Source: CANJBX01 sp035556735
Lineage (GTDB): Bacteria; Pseudomonadota; Alphaproteobacteria; Rhizobiales; Xanthobacteraceae
Assembly (NCBI GenBank): GCA_035556735.1
Contig: DATMFF010000009.1
Coordinates: forward strand, 1-64,000
Length of the DNA stretch: 64,000 nucleotides
Reading direction: 5' to 3'
The position numbers and the translations under genes were made by a program. Numbering within the stretch: the stretch's first letter is position 1; each line of letters opens with the position of its first letter. The notes beneath the pieces are model-generated. The model made no database searches, was not told where the DNA came from, and worked only from the letters and a program-made list of their open reading frames with translations. This document shows positions 1 to 9,038 of the stretch, in pieces.

Positions 1-27
1 TTCTTCGCACCGCGCAAATACTGGCGC

Positions 28-984
28 TCAACCCAGAGTACGGCCGATTGCGAGGAATTTCTCCCGCCGCTGACGCCGCACGGTGTCGCGGTCGAGGCCG
101 CGCATCTCGCCGAAGGCATGACCGATCGCCTCTCCCGCCGCGGCGATCGCCGCCGCCGGATCACGATGTGCGCCGCCGGTCGGCTCGAGCACCACGGTAT
201 CGACCACGCCGAAGCGCACCAGGTCCTGCGCGGTGATCTTCATGTTGGTCGCGGCTTCCTGCGCCTTCGATGTGTCGCGCCACAGAATCGAAGCGGCGCC
301 TTCCGGCGAGATCACGCTGTAGATCGCATGCTCGAGCATGAGCACCCGGTTGGCGGTGGCGATCGCGATGGCGCCGCCGGAGCCGCCCTCGCCCAGCACG
401 ATCGCGACATTGGGGACGCCGAGGTTGAGGCAGGTCTCGGTCGAGCGTGCGATCGCCTCGGCCTGGCCGCGCTCCTCGGCGCCAATGCCCGGGTAGGCGC
501 CGGCGGTGTCGACCAGGGCGATCACGGGGATGTCGAAACGGTCGGCCATTTCCATCAGCCGCGTGGCCTTGCGGTAGCCTTCGGGCCTCGCCATGCCGAA
601 GTTGTGGCGCAGCCGCGATTCGGTGTCCGACCCCTTCTCCTGTCCGATAACGCACACGCTCTCGCCGCGGAAGCGGCCGAAGCCGCCGACGATCGCTTCG
701 TCCTCGCCGAACTTGCGATCGCCCGAGAACGGCACGAACTCGGTCAGCAGGCCGGCGATATAGTCGAAGCAATGCGGGCGCTGCGGGTGGCGCGCGACCT
801 GGGTCTTCTGCCAGGGGGTGAGATTGGCGTAGATCTCGGATAGCTCGACGCCCGCCCTGGCTTCCAGCCGCGCGATCTCCTCCCCGATGGCGGTACTGTC
901 GCCGGCGGCGGTGAGGCCTCGCAGCTCCTCGATCTTGGCTTCGAGTTCGGCGACGGGCTTTTCAAAGTCGAGATAGCTGCGCAT
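28..984 (-). CDS. accA: Acetyl-CoA carboxylase carboxyltransferase subunit alpha
   Basis: AccA forms the cytoplasmic carboxyltransferase with AccD and moves the carboxyl group from biotin-BCCP to acetyl-CoA, giving malonyl-CoA for fatty acid synthesis. The 318-residue product matches the family length of about 315-320 and opens with MRSYLDFEKPVAELEAK, the usual alphaproteobacterial AccA N-terminus. The crotonase-fold core is visible, with the ALVDTAGAYPG and GEGGSGGA motifs. The frame extends 12 codons upstream to 1020, but the conserved N-terminus favours the ATG at 982-984. In relatives accA lies close to xerD; here two TadG-like genes separate them. Confidence 0.96.
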   Translation of the reverse strand: MRSYLDFEKPVAELEAKIEELRGLTAAGDSTAIGEEIARLEARAGVELSEIYANLTPWQKTQVARHPQRPHCFDYIAGLLTEFVPFSGDRKFGEDEAIVGGFGRFRGESVCVIGQEKGSDTESRLRHNFGMARPEGYRKATRLMEMADRFDIPVIALVDTAGAYPGIGAEERGQAEAIARSTETCLNLGVPNVAIVLGEGGSGGAIAIATANRVLMLEHAIYSVISPEGAASILWRDTSKAQEAATNMKITAQDLVRFGVVDTVVLEPTGGAHRDPAAAIAAAGEAIGHAFGEMRGLDRDTVRRQRREKFLAIGRTLG

Positions 985-1171
985 CGGCGGTGAAGAAACG
1001 CGCGGCGGCGCGGATGTCAAGCAACGGCCGCCCGGCCCCGGGGTTCATCGACAAATTGACGGAATTACCGAGGCGCCGGCCGCCCGCGCCCGCTCAAGCC
1101 GGCGCGACCGGCCGTCGAGGGGAACCGGCCGCCAGCCGGCGGCCAGCAGACGCGCGCGGACCGCGCGCCGC

Positions 1172-2515
1172 CTACTTGGCGACGCGCAGGCGCGAGAGGT
1201 TCGTGCCGATCTGGTTGAACACGCCGACCAACTGATTGGCCGAGGTGATCTTGAAGTACTTGTCCTCGGACGAGGCGCACTCCTTGAGCAGGCTCTCGTT
1301 CCCCTCCAGGACCAGGATCGTGTAGATCGTGATGCCGGCGTCCTTCGCGTTCTTGCACGCGAGCTTCATGCGGTTGTCGATGACCTGGGTCTGGCCGTTG
1401 CCGGGATTGTTGGAGTCGTGCCAGCGGTTCTGCGTGTTGTCGCCGTCGGTCAGGAAGATGATGACCTTGTTGTACTGGTAGCGCGTGTCCTCGGGAGGCG
1501 CGTCGAGCGGCGCGCCCTGCGTGAGCGAGTGCCAGGCCCATTCCAGGCCGATCGTGGTGTTGGTGTTGCCGCGCGGCGACATCGAGTCGATCTTGTTCTT
1601 GAGCGCGGTCCAGTTGTAGCTGAGCGGCATCAGCGACACCGGGCAGTCGCCGTACTGTTCGGCCGGGAACAGCGTCCTGCCGCTGTTGGCGGTCGTCGGC
1701 GGATCGTTCGTGGTGTCGTAGGGCTGGTCGCGGTCGGTGACGCAGCCATTCCAGGTGTCGTGGTTGTACGCCACCCAGGTCGTGCTGGTGGAGCAGCGGC
1801 GCGTGCTGCGGCCGCTGCGCCCCCTGCGGTAGCTCGAGCAGGTCGTCGTGCTCTGGTCGTAACCGTTGTCGTCCTCCCAGTCTTCCCAGTCCAGCCAGGA
1901 GGCGGTGTACCTGTCGCGGCCGACGTTGACGTCCTTGGCGAAGGGGATGATCGAGACATAGACGTCGCCGTCGTTGACGGCGGCGGTCTTGAGCTGATCG
2001 ATGAGGTTCTTCGACGCCGTCTTGAGCGAGCTCATCTTGTTCGACCAGTCCATCGAACCGGTGTTGTCGAGCGCGAGCGCGACGCGCAGCCGCGTATTGC
2101 CCCAAGCCGCGGTCGAGCTTCCGCCGACGGCGATCTGGTTGATGCCGAATCCGGGGATGCGCATGAACTGCGTGTTCACGCTGGTGGTGCCGGACACGGT
2201 GATCTGCGAGCCGTTGTCGGTGCTGTAGTTGACGTTCAGGGTGACCGGCGTCGTGTTGTACTTGGTGAACAGCGCATCGAAATAGGCCTGCGCCTGCGAG
2301 CGCAGCGCGTTGGCATCCGTGGTCGCCGCCTTCGAGGCCATGGCGAGCGCCGTGGAATCGAGTGCGGCCTGCAGCGCCGCCTTGATGGCATTGGCGCGGC
2401 TGTAGTCCACCGCAGCGCCGATCAGGCCAAGCATCGGAATGAGCGCGAGCCCGAAGATCGGCAGGATGTTGCCGCCGCGGTGACCGATGAAACGCCGGAT
2501 GTGCCTGAGAACCAT
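1172..2515 (-). CDS. TadG-like pilus-assembly/von Willebrand A domain protein (copy 1)
   Basis: A 447-residue protein with an N-terminal hydrophobic segment (about residues 15-37) ending in AAVDYSRAN, the signature of Tad/TadE-TadG N-terminal domains (PF13400 type). A VWA domain follows, with a MIDAS-like motif DNTGSM at about residues 150-155. It should be anchored in the inner membrane with the VWA part outside. Between the first part of the VWA domain and a conserved NGCVTDRDQPYDTTNDPP block lies an Arg/Ser/Thr/Cys-rich loop that differs completely from the neighbouring paralog. The start at 2515 has GGAG nine bases upstream and aligns with the paralog; 2530 is the alternative. No other tad genes are in the window, so the role is unknown. 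Confidence 0.85.
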   Translation of the reverse strand: MVLRHIRRFIGHRGGNILPIFGLALIPMLGLIGAAVDYSRANAIKAALQAALDSTALAMASKAATTDANALRSQAQAYFDALFTKYNTTPVTLNVNYSTDNGSQITVSGTTSVNTQFMRIPGFGINQIAVGGSSTAAWGNTRLRVALALDNTGSMDWSNKMSSLKTASKNLIDQLKTAAVNDGDVYVSIIPFAKDVNVGRDRYTASWLDWEDWEDDNGYDQSTTTCSSYRRGRSGRSTRRCSTSTTWVAYNHDTWNGCVTDRDQPYDTTNDPPTTANSGRTLFPAEQYGDCPVSLMPLSYNWTALKNKIDSMSPRGNTNTTIGLEWAWHSLTQGAPLDAPPEDTRYQYNKVIIFLTDGDNTQNRWHDSNNPGNGQTQVIDNRMKLACKNAKDAGITIYTILVLEGNESLLKECASSEDKYFKITSANQLVGVFNQIGTNLSRLRVAK

Positions 2516-2667
2516 CGCAGTAGACTCCATCGTCGCAGCGACATGATCTGAACCGGAGGTCGCGGCGATGGGGCCACCGTAGGCCGGGGGGTCTTTAAAT
2601 ACGGTGCATGCAATTGTCTAAAGACCCAGCCTCCGCGTTAACGAAGCGCTGACCATGCGCATCCGCG

Positions 2668-3948
2668 TCATCGCGACAGGTGCAGCCGCGTGAGGTTGGT
2701 GCCGATCTTGGCGAATGCATCGACGAGCTGGTTCGACGCGGAAATCCCGTAGTACTTGTCGCTCGACGACGCGCAATATTTCAGGAGTTGCTCGTTTCCG
2801 TCGATCACGCGGACCGTGTAGATGGTCACGCCGTCGGCCTTGGCGTTGTCGCAGGCGAGCTGCATGCGCTCATCGATCCGGCTGGAGGTCTGGGTCCAGC
2901 GGTTCTCGGTGTTCACGCCGTCGGTCAGGAAGATGATGACCTTCTTGTATTGATAGTTGGCGTCCTCGGCCGGCGCGTTGAGCGGGTCGCCCTGCGACAG
3001 GGAATGCCAGGCCCACTCCAGCCCGATCGTGGTGTTGGTGTTGCCGGCCGGCTGCATCGCTTCGATCCTGTCCTTGAGCGCCGTCCAGTCGTAGCTGAGC
3101 GGCATCAGCGCCACCGGACACGAGGAGTATTGCTCGGTCGGAAAACGCGTCGCGATGCTGGTCGGCGGATCGTTGGTCGTGTCATAAGGCTGGTCGCGAT
3201 CGGTGACGCAGCCGTTCCAGTCGGAGCTCGACGCGACCGTCCAGATCTTGCCGTTCGCTTCGCATTTGGTCTTGGTCCTGTAGCGCGTGTCGCTGCAGGT
3301 TCCGTTCGCCGAATTCCAGTCGGCCCACTTGAGCCAGCTGGCATCGCCGTTGTCGGGGCCGACATTGACGTCCTTCGAGAACGGGATGACGGCGACATAG
3401 ACGTCGCCGTCGTTGGCGGCGGCGGCCTTGAGCTGGTCGATCAACCCCTTCGCCGCGGCCTTGAGCGCGGTCATCTTGCCGTTGTTGGCCATCGATCCGG
3501 TGTTGTCGAGCGCGAGCGCGACGCGCATGCGGGTGTTGCCCCAATGCGCCGTTGCGCTGCCGCCCACCTTGATCTCGTCGATGCCCAGTCCGCTCAGCCG
3601 CATGAACTGCGTCTTGATGGTGGTTTCGCCCGAGATCTTGAGCTCCGATCCGTTGGCCGTGGTGTAGGAGACGTCCAGCGTGACCGGCGCGGCCCCATAT
3701 TTGCTGAACAGGGCGTCGAAGTACGACTGCGCCTGCGTCTGCAGGTCGCCCGGAGCCGTATCGTTGGCCTTCTCGGCCATGGCGAGCACGGTCGAGTCCA
3801 GCGCGGCCTGGAACGCCGCCTTGGTCGCGTTGGCGCGGCTGTAGTCGACCGCAGCCCCCATCATCGCCATGACCGTCACCACTGTGAACGCAAACAGCGG
3901 CAAGACGCTCGCCTGCGTGTCGGCGAGAAAGCGGCGCACTCTCGGCAT
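2668..3948 (-). CDS. TadG-like pilus-assembly/von Willebrand A domain protein (copy 2)
   Basis: A 426-residue tandem paralog of the next gene downstream on the same strand, clearly similar over its whole length (shared AAVDYSRAN, QAALDST, TQFMR, VALALDNTGSM, NGCVTDRDQPYDTTNDPP, GLEWAWHSL and IIFLTDG blocks). It has one N-terminal membrane segment of the Tad type and a VWA domain with an intact DxxGS metal-binding motif. The internal loop is shorter here and carries TKTKCEANGKIW instead of the Arg/Ser-rich stretch of copy 1. The two genes are 152 bases apart, so each may have its own promoter. The pair looks like a local duplication inserted between accA and xerD. Confidence 0.87.
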   Translation of the reverse strand: MPRVRRFLADTQASVLPLFAFTVVTVMAMMGAAVDYSRANATKAAFQAALDSTVLAMAEKANDTAPGDLQTQAQSYFDALFSKYGAAPVTLDVSYTTANGSELKISGETTIKTQFMRLSGLGIDEIKVGGSATAHWGNTRMRVALALDNTGSMANNGKMTALKAAAKGLIDQLKAAAANDGDVYVAVIPFSKDVNVGPDNGDASWLKWADWNSANGTCSDTRYRTKTKCEANGKIWTVASSSDWNGCVTDRDQPYDTTNDPPTSIATRFPTEQYSSCPVALMPLSYDWTALKDRIEAMQPAGNTNTTIGLEWAWHSLSQGDPLNAPAEDANYQYKKVIIFLTDGVNTENRWTQTSSRIDERMQLACDNAKADGVTIYTVRVIDGNEQLLKYCASSSDKYYGISASNQLVDAFAKIGTNLTRLHLSR

Positions 3949-4093
3949 CCAAGCCCCCGGATCGATTGGGTCGATGGGGCAGAGGTAAGGGAGGGCCGTT
4001 AACGCGCCGTCCGCGCGTCCGCTTCAAATGCGCGCATTAACGGGATCAAATTTGCGCGCAATTCGATGTAATTGCGAACGATCGGCGCGCAAC

Positions 4094-5035
4094 TCACTCG
4101 TCGGCAAGGGGGTGCAAGTCGCGCACGAGGCTCTTCAGACGCTCCTCGAGCACGTGCGTGTAGATCTGCGTCGTCGAGATGTCGGCGTGGCCGAGCAGCG
4201 TCTGCACGATGCGCAGATCCGCCCCGTTCTGCAGCAGGTGGCTGGCGAAGGCGTGGCGCAGCACGTGCGGACTGACGCGGGAGGCGGGGAGCCCGGCAGC
4301 GACCGCTAGGTCCTTGAGCTCGCGCGCCGCGTGCTGACGGGTGAGATGGCCGCTCTCGCCGAAGGACGGGAACAGCCATTTCGGCTCGGCCTTGCCGCCC
4401 GGAGCCGTCAGTGCCGCGAGGTAGTCGCGCATCGCGGAGCGGGCGCCGGCGTTGAGCGGCACCAGCCGCTCGCGCCCGCCCTTGCCGCGCACCACCAGCA
4501 TGCGCTCGTCGCGGCGCGCCGCCGACGCCGGCAGCGCCACCAGTTCGGATATGCGCAGGCCGGTGGCATAGAGAACCTCGAGCAGGCACACGAGCCGCAG
4601 CGCCTTGACGCGCTCGCCTGGACTTTCCGCGCGTGCGCCGCGCTCGCGCGCGGTGGCGAAGAGGCGGTCGACTTCGGCGATCGACAGCACCTTGGGCAGC
4701 GCGCGCCCGCGTCGCGGGCCCTCGATGATGGCGGCCGGATCGTCCTTGCGATGGCCCTCCGCGTAAAGGAAGCGGAAGAGCTGTCGCGTCGCCGACAGAC
4801 GGCGCGCGACCGACGCCGCGGCGAGGCCGCGCGCCGCAAGCGCGGCAAGGTAGCCGCGCAGATCGTCGGTGGTCGCGGTGGCGATCGTCTGCTTGCAGCC
4901 GGCGAGATACTCGGACAGGTCGGCGAGGTCGCGCCCATAGGCGTCGAGCGTGTTGCGGCCGGCGCCGCGTTCGGCGGCGAGCATGTCGAGGAAGAGGTCC
5001 ACGTGCCGGGTCGATCGGGCCGCCTGGCGAGCCAT
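4094..5035 (-). CDS. xerD: Tyrosine recombinase XerD
   Basis: A 313-residue site-specific recombinase that, with XerC, resolves chromosome dimers at dif. The N-terminal SAM-like core-binding domain (about 10-100) is followed by the catalytic domain. Active-site residues are all visible: Arg161 in YATGLRISEL, Lys185 in RGKGGRE, His257 and Arg260 in HVLRHAFASHLL, His283 in LLGHADI and the nucleophile Tyr292 in TTQIYTHV. Its position near accA and next to aroK is a standard Hyphomicrobiales arrangement and supports the housekeeping recombinase rather than a phage integrase. A 50-codon membrane-protein gene ends 10 bases upstream, suggesting co-transcription. Confidence 0.94.
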   Translation of the reverse strand: MARQAARSTRHVDLFLDMLAAERGAGRNTLDAYGRDLADLSEYLAGCKQTIATATTDDLRGYLAALAARGLAAASVARRLSATRQLFRFLYAEGHRKDDPAAIIEGPRRGRALPKVLSIAEVDRLFATARERGARAESPGERVKALRLVCLLEVLYATGLRISELVALPASAARRDERMLVVRGKGGRERLVPLNAGARSAMRDYLAALTAPGGKAEPKWLFPSFGESGHLTRQHAARELKDLAVAAGLPASRVSPHVLRHAFASHLLQNGADLRIVQTLLGHADISTTQIYTHVLEERLKSLVRDLHPLADE

Positions 5036-5045
5036 CGGCGGATCC

Positions 5046-5198
5046 TTATCGCGGCTCTTTGTAGAACCGCTCTTGCGGCACCGTCACCGAGATCTCGCGC
5101 GGCTTCGGATCGAGGAACGTGGCAAGTGCGAACAGCCCGCCGTAGATCAATGCGCCGATGATCGCGACGACGGCAAGGAATCGGGCGAGGCTTGGCAT
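5046..5198 (-). CDS. Small single-pass membrane protein, 50 residues
   Basis: A short frame reading MPSLARFLAVVAIIGALIYG and ending in QERFYKEPR. One membrane helix (about residues 6-28) is followed by a short charged tail containing DPKPREISVTVP. It starts 221 bases from divergent aroK and stops 10 bases before xerD on the same strand. Small proteins of this kind, with a PTPRE/PKPRE motif after the helix, are common beside aroK/xerD in Bradyrhizobium relatives and are sometimes misannotated as histidine kinases. The family resemblance is from memory. Function unknown; probably co-expressed with xerD. Confidence 0.75.
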   Translation of the reverse strand: MPSLARFLAVVAIIGALIYGGLFALATFLDPKPREISVTVPQERFYKEPR

Positions 5199-5419
5199 GG
5201 CGTGCGTCCGCGGCTATCGACCCGGCGATACGCGCGTCGCCGGAGACATACGTTATAGAGGCGCGCGACCTGGAAGCGCGGCCACCGGCGCTCCTGATCC
5301 TGCACGATTCCAGCGCACGGAATCCAGGGCCACGGGCACGTTGGGCGAGTACGATCATTGCCGAGGTCTGGCAAGGGGTTGGTTGTACCGCCCCGAGGTT
5401 TATGTGAGTTTGGGCCCGA
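5199..5419. promoter_or_regulatory. Divergent intergenic region, small membrane protein/xerD versus aroK
   Basis: These 221 bases separate the minus-strand small-protein/xerD unit from the plus-strand aroK-aroB unit, so both promoters should lie here. I did not find a convincing -35/-10 pair or operator. The ribosome-binding context of aroK is weak at 5420. Confidence 0.4.
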
Positions 5420-6064
5420 ATGGAGATGGACGGCGCGATGCCTGAACTGCCCGAGATCAGCGATTACGCCGCAGGGCCGGCGCCCGTGCCGGCGGCCGCG
5501 GTCGCCGCTGTCCGGGCCGCGCTCGGCGCGCGTCCGGTCGTGCTGGTCGGAATGATGGGCGCGGGCAAATCGTCGATCGGACGGCGGCTGGCGAGCACCC
5601 TCGACGTTCCCTTCATCGACGCCGACACGGAAATCGAGAAGGCCGCCGGGATGCCGATCCCGGAGATTTTCGAGTCGCAGGGCGAGGCCTACTTTCGCGC
5701 CGGCGAGGCGCGCGTGATCGCGCGCCTGCTCGAGGGAGGGCCGAGCGTGCTGGCCACCGGCGGCGGCGCCTTCATGAACGAGCAGACCCGCGCGCTCGTG
5801 CGTGCGCGCGCCGTGTCGGTCTGGCTCAAGGCCGAGTTCGACGTGCTGCTGCGCCGCGTGCGCCGCCGCGTCGACCGGCCGCTGCTCAAGACCAGCGATC
5901 CCGCGGCGACGCTGGCGCGCCTGATCGAGGAGCGCTATCCCGTCTATGCCCAGGCCGATCTGACGGTCATGTCGCGCGACGTGCCGCACGACACGATCGT
6001 CGCCGAGATCATCGGCGCGCTCACTGACAAGCTCGCCGCCACGACCACCGGAACCAGCCAATGA
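5420..6064 (+). CDS. aroK: Shikimate kinase
   Basis: Phosphorylates shikimate to shikimate 3-phosphate with ATP in aromatic amino acid synthesis. The Walker A motif GMMGAGKSS lies at about residues 44-52 and is followed by a Gly-rich segment (LATGGGAF) and the DRPLL lid/shikimate-binding region. The product is 214 residues, longer than the usual 170-180 because of about 35 extra N-terminal residues. In-frame ATGs at 5426 and 5438 are alternatives; the last is preceded by GGAG at 5422-5425. It overlaps aroB by four bases (ATGA), the usual alphaproteobacterial aroK-aroB coupling. Confidence 0.95.
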   Translation: MEMDGAMPELPEISDYAAGPAPVPAAAVAAVRAALGARPVVLVGMMGAGKSSIGRRLASTLDVPFIDADTEIEKAAGMPIPEIFESQGEAYFRAGEARVIARLLEGGPSVLATGGGAFMNEQTRALVRARAVSVWLKAEFDVLLRRVRRRVDRPLLKTSDPAATLARLIEERYPVYAQADLTVMSRDVPHDTIVAEIIGALTDKLAATTTGTSQ

Positions 6065-7200
6065 CCGCCCCCTTGCGTCCCGCCGAACCGATCACGGTCA
6101 ACGTGGCCCTGGGCGAGCGCGCCTATGACATCGTCATCGGCCGCGGCGTGCTGGCCTCGCTCGGGCAGCGGGTGGCGGCGCTCAAACCGGGCGCCAAGGC
6201 GGCTATCGTCACGGACGAGACGGTGGCGGGGCTGCACCTCGCGGCGGCGCGCGCGGCGCTTGCGGCGGCCGGCATGTCCGCCGTCGATATCGTCGTGCCG
6301 CCCGGCGAGCACTCGAAGAGCTTCGCCACGTTCGAGCAGGTCTGCGAGGCGCTGATCGCGGCGCGCATCGAGCGCAGCGACGTGGTGATCGCGCTCGGCG
6401 GCGGGGTGGTGGGCGATCTCGCCGGCTTCGCCGCAGCGGTGGTGCGGCGCGGCGTCGATTACGTGCAGGTGCCGACCACGCTCCTGGCGCAGGTCGACTC
6501 CTCCGTGGGCGGCAAGACCGCGATCGACAGCCGCCACGGCAAGAACCTCGTCGGCGCGTTCCACCAGCCGATCCTCGTGGTGGCCGACACGGCGCTGCTC
6601 GACACCCTGTCAGAGCGCGAGTTCCGCGCCGGCTACGCCGAGGTCGCCAAATACGGACTGCTCGGCGACGCCGGATTCTTCGACTGGCTGGAAGCGAACG
6701 CGGCCGATGTGTTCGCGGGCGGCGCGGCGCGCGAGCACGCGATCGCGACGAGCTGCCGCATGAAGGCCGCGATCGTCGCGCGCGACGAGCGCGAGACCGG
6801 TGACCGGGCACTGCTCAACCTCGGCCACACCTTCGGCCATGCCTTCGAGGCAGCCGCCGGCTTCTCCGGCGCGCTGCTGCACGGCGAGGCCGTGGCGCTC
6901 GGCATGTCGCTCGCGCTCGAGTTCTCGGCACGGCATCAGCTCATGTCGATGGCGGATGCGGAACGTGCCGTCCGCCATCTCGCCGCCGTCGGCCTGCCGG
7001 TCCGCCCGTCGCAGGTTGCGGACGTTCCCACGCTGGATGTCCTGATGGACCTCATCGCGCAGGACAAGAAGGTCAGGCGCGGGAAGCTGACCTTCATCCT
7101 GGCGCGCGGCATCGGCCGCGCGTTCATCGCGCCCGATGTGGATCCCAGGGACGTGCGTGCATTTCTTTCGGGAAAGCTCGCGGCTCATGACAACGGCTGA
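6061..7200 (+). CDS. aroB: 3-dehydroquinate synthase
   Basis: NAD- and metal-dependent cyclase converting DAHP to 3-dehydroquinate, step two of the shikimate pathway. The 379-residue length is typical. Visible motifs are the NAD-binding GGGVVGDLAGFAAA, the active-site stretch TTLLAQVDSSVGGKTAID and the metal-binding histidine regions GHTFGHAFE and LHGEAVALG. The start codon overlaps the aroK stop (ATGA) and the end overlaps the next gene's start at 7187, so three genes are translationally linked. Confidence 0.97.
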   Translation: MTAPLRPAEPITVNVALGERAYDIVIGRGVLASLGQRVAALKPGAKAAIVTDETVAGLHLAAARAALAAAGMSAVDIVVPPGEHSKSFATFEQVCEALIAARIERSDVVIALGGGVVGDLAGFAAAVVRRGVDYVQVPTTLLAQVDSSVGGKTAIDSRHGKNLVGAFHQPILVVADTALLDTLSEREFRAGYAEVAKYGLLGDAGFFDWLEANAADVFAGGAAREHAIATSCRMKAAIVARDERETGDRALLNLGHTFGHAFEAAAGFSGALLHGEAVALGMSLALEFSARHQLMSMADAERAVRHLAAVGLPVRPSQVADVPTLDVLMDLIAQDKKVRRGKLTFILARGIGRAFIAPDVDPRDVRAFLSGKLAAHDNG

Positions 7201-8479
7201 CATCCTCACCATTCTCGCCGTCCTGGTGTGCCTGGTCGTCTCGTTCCTGTTCTCGGGCAGCGAGACCGCGCTCACCGCGTCCTCGCGCGCCGCCATGATG
7301 CGGCTCGAGAAGAACGGCAACCGAAAGGCCGGCATCGTCAACCGCCTGCTCGCCGCCCGCGAGCAGCTCATTGGCGCGCTGCTGATCGGAAACAACGTCG
7401 CGAACATCGCGAGCTCGGTGCTGGCAACCGGGCTGTTCCTCGCCTGGTTCGGCGACGTCGGCGTGGTCTATGCGACGATCGTGATGACCGTGCTGGTGCT
7501 GGTGTTCTGCGAGGTGCTGCCCAAGACCGCCGCGTTCAACGACCCCGTCCGCTTCGCGCTGCTGGTGGCGCGCCCGATGCACATCGTGGTTCGCATCCTC
7601 AGCCCCGTGCTGACCTTCGTGGAGCGCTTCGTGCGCTGGATGCTGGCGCGGGTGGGCATCGTCGTCGGCGAGGCCGAGCCGATCCTGTCGGGACATGATC
7701 AGCTGCGCGGCGCGGTCGACCTGCTGCACCAGGAAGGCTCGGTGGAGAAGCACGACCGCGACATGCTCGGGGGCCTGCTCGACCTGCGCGAGCTCACGGT
7801 TGGCGACGTGATGGTCCACCGCACCGAGATGCTCACGTTCAATGTCGACGATCCGCCCGCGCAGATCGTCGACACCATCCTCAACGCGCCGGTCACGCGC
7901 GTGCCGCTGTGGCGCGACAGTCCCGAGAACATCGTCGGCGTGGTGCACGCGCGCGACGTCCTGCGCGCCCTGCAGCAGACCGGCGGCGACGCCAGCAAGA
8001 TCGACCTCACCGCCATCGCCATGCCGCCGTGGTTCGTGCCCGACATCCGCCCGCTCTCCGAGCAACTCGCGGCGTTTCGCCGGCGCAAGACCCCGTTCGC
8101 GCTGGTCGTGGACGAGTACGGCGAGGTGATGGGCCTCGTGACGCTGGAGGACATCCTCGAGGAGATCGTCGGCGATATCGCCGACGAGCACGAGGTGGAC
8201 CTGCCGGGCGTGCGGCCGCAGCCGGACGGCTCCGTGACCGTGGACGGCGACGTGCCGATCCGCGATCTCAATCGCGCGCTCGACTGGCGCCTGCCCGACG
8301 AGGAGGCGACCACCATCGCCGGCCTCGTCATCCACGAGTCGCGCTCGATCCCGGAGCCCGGACAGACCTTCACGTTCCACGGCTTCCGCTTCCACGTGCT
8401 GCGCAAGAACCGCAACCGCATCACGGCGTTGCGGATCACGCCGCTGACCCGCAAGGGGATCGCGCAGCTGGTGGCCTGA
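7187..8479 (+). CDS. CNNM/CorC-type transporter (hemolysin-like, DUF21 and CBS domains)
   Basis: A 430-residue membrane protein. The N-terminal DUF21 domain (about 1-190) holds three to four hydrophobic helices and the FLFSGSETALTASSRA motif. Two CBS domains follow (about 205-325, with GDVMVHRTEM and DEYGEVMGLVTLEDILEEIVGDI), then a C-terminal CorC/HlyC transporter-associated domain containing TIAGLVIHE. Family members act in Mg2+/Co2+ efflux or homeostasis; the older hemolysin name is not meaningful. The start is the ATG at 7187, inside the end of aroB, rather than 7136 in the same frame. It is the last gene of the aroK-aroB unit. Confidence 0.93.
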   Translation: MTTADILTILAVLVCLVVSFLFSGSETALTASSRAAMMRLEKNGNRKAGIVNRLLAAREQLIGALLIGNNVANIASSVLATGLFLAWFGDVGVVYATIVMTVLVLVFCEVLPKTAAFNDPVRFALLVARPMHIVVRILSPVLTFVERFVRWMLARVGIVVGEAEPILSGHDQLRGAVDLLHQEGSVEKHDRDMLGGLLDLRELTVGDVMVHRTEMLTFNVDDPPAQIVDTILNAPVTRVPLWRDSPENIVGVVHARDVLRALQQTGGDASKIDLTAIAMPPWFVPDIRPLSEQLAAFRRRKTPFALVVDEYGEVMGLVTLEDILEEIVGDIADEHEVDLPGVRPQPDGSVTVDGDVPIRDLNRALDWRLPDEEATTIAGLVIHESRSIPEPGQTFTFHGFRFHVLRKNRNRITALRITPLTRKGIAQLVA

Positions 8480-8484
8480 ACGGG

Positions 8485-8534
8485 GAGCATGATCCCGAAA
8501 AGCGGATGGCTGTTTTCGGAAAAGATCATGCTCG
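8485..8534. repeat. Palindromic intergenic repeat, copy 1
   Basis: A 50-base imperfect palindrome with perfect 10-base ends GAGCATGATC and GATCATGCTC and inner CCGAAAA/TTTTCGG arms. It lies six bases after the CNNM stop, between that gene and convergent bolA. A second, decayed copy is at 47211-47259. It resembles a dispersed extragenic element I know from Bradyrhizobium-like genomes. It could fold as a hairpin and may also end transcription from both sides. Confidence 0.8.
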
Positions 8535-8573
8535 AACAAAAATAGAGCGTGATCGCGGTTCAATCTGATCGGT

Positions 8574-8852
8574 CTAGGAGGCGCCGCCTTCGCCCGGCGC
8601 GGCCGCGTGGATGGCGAGCGCGTGCACGCCGCCCGCAAGCTCGGCGGCAAGCGCGCTGTTGATCATGCGGTGGCGCTCGAGGCGGCTCTTGCCCCTGAAG
8701 GCGTCGGCCACGATGTGGATGCGGAAGTGGCTTTCGCCGCCGGGCCGGTGGCCGGCGTGTCCGGCGTGGAGGTGGGACTCGTCGGTGACCTGCAGCGCCT
8801 GCGGCGCGAAGGCGGCGGTGAGCTTGTCCTCGATCGTCGCGGACATCGGCAT
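8574..8852 (-). CDS. bolA: BolA family protein
   Basis: A 92-residue BolA-fold protein. BolA proteins pair with monothiol glutaredoxins in handling [2Fe-2S] clusters and can affect transcription. The family signature is clear: SHLHAGHAGH near residues 26-35, then SHFRIHIV and GKSRLERHRMIN, with the conserved C-terminal HALAI strand. Length is normal. The start at 8852 (MPMSATIEDK) fits homologs; the second Met at 8846 is an alternative. It sits beside the J-domain protein and cobS as in other Hyphomicrobiales. Confidence 0.93.
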   Translation of the reverse strand: MPMSATIEDKLTAAFAPQALQVTDESHLHAGHAGHRPGGESHFRIHIVADAFRGKSRLERHRMINSALAAELAGGVHALAIHAAAPGEGGAS

Positions 8853-9038
8853 GGCTTGATCCGAAGAAGAGAGATCCGGTTCACCGCAAGTTCATGCGCG
8901 AACCCTATGATCATATAATTGCTGCAGGGCGGGCGCAAAACCCGGCGTGCCGCGAGGGGAAAAATTGCGACGGCGAGTTGGCAATCCGGATTTGTCAAGC
9001 TTGCGGCGCAAGTGGTCATGACCTCATATATGCCCGCC

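Noticed and set aside
4094..5035. Phage integrase marking a genomic island
   Set aside because: Its place beside aroK and near accA and its close XerD pattern point to the housekeeping recombinase.
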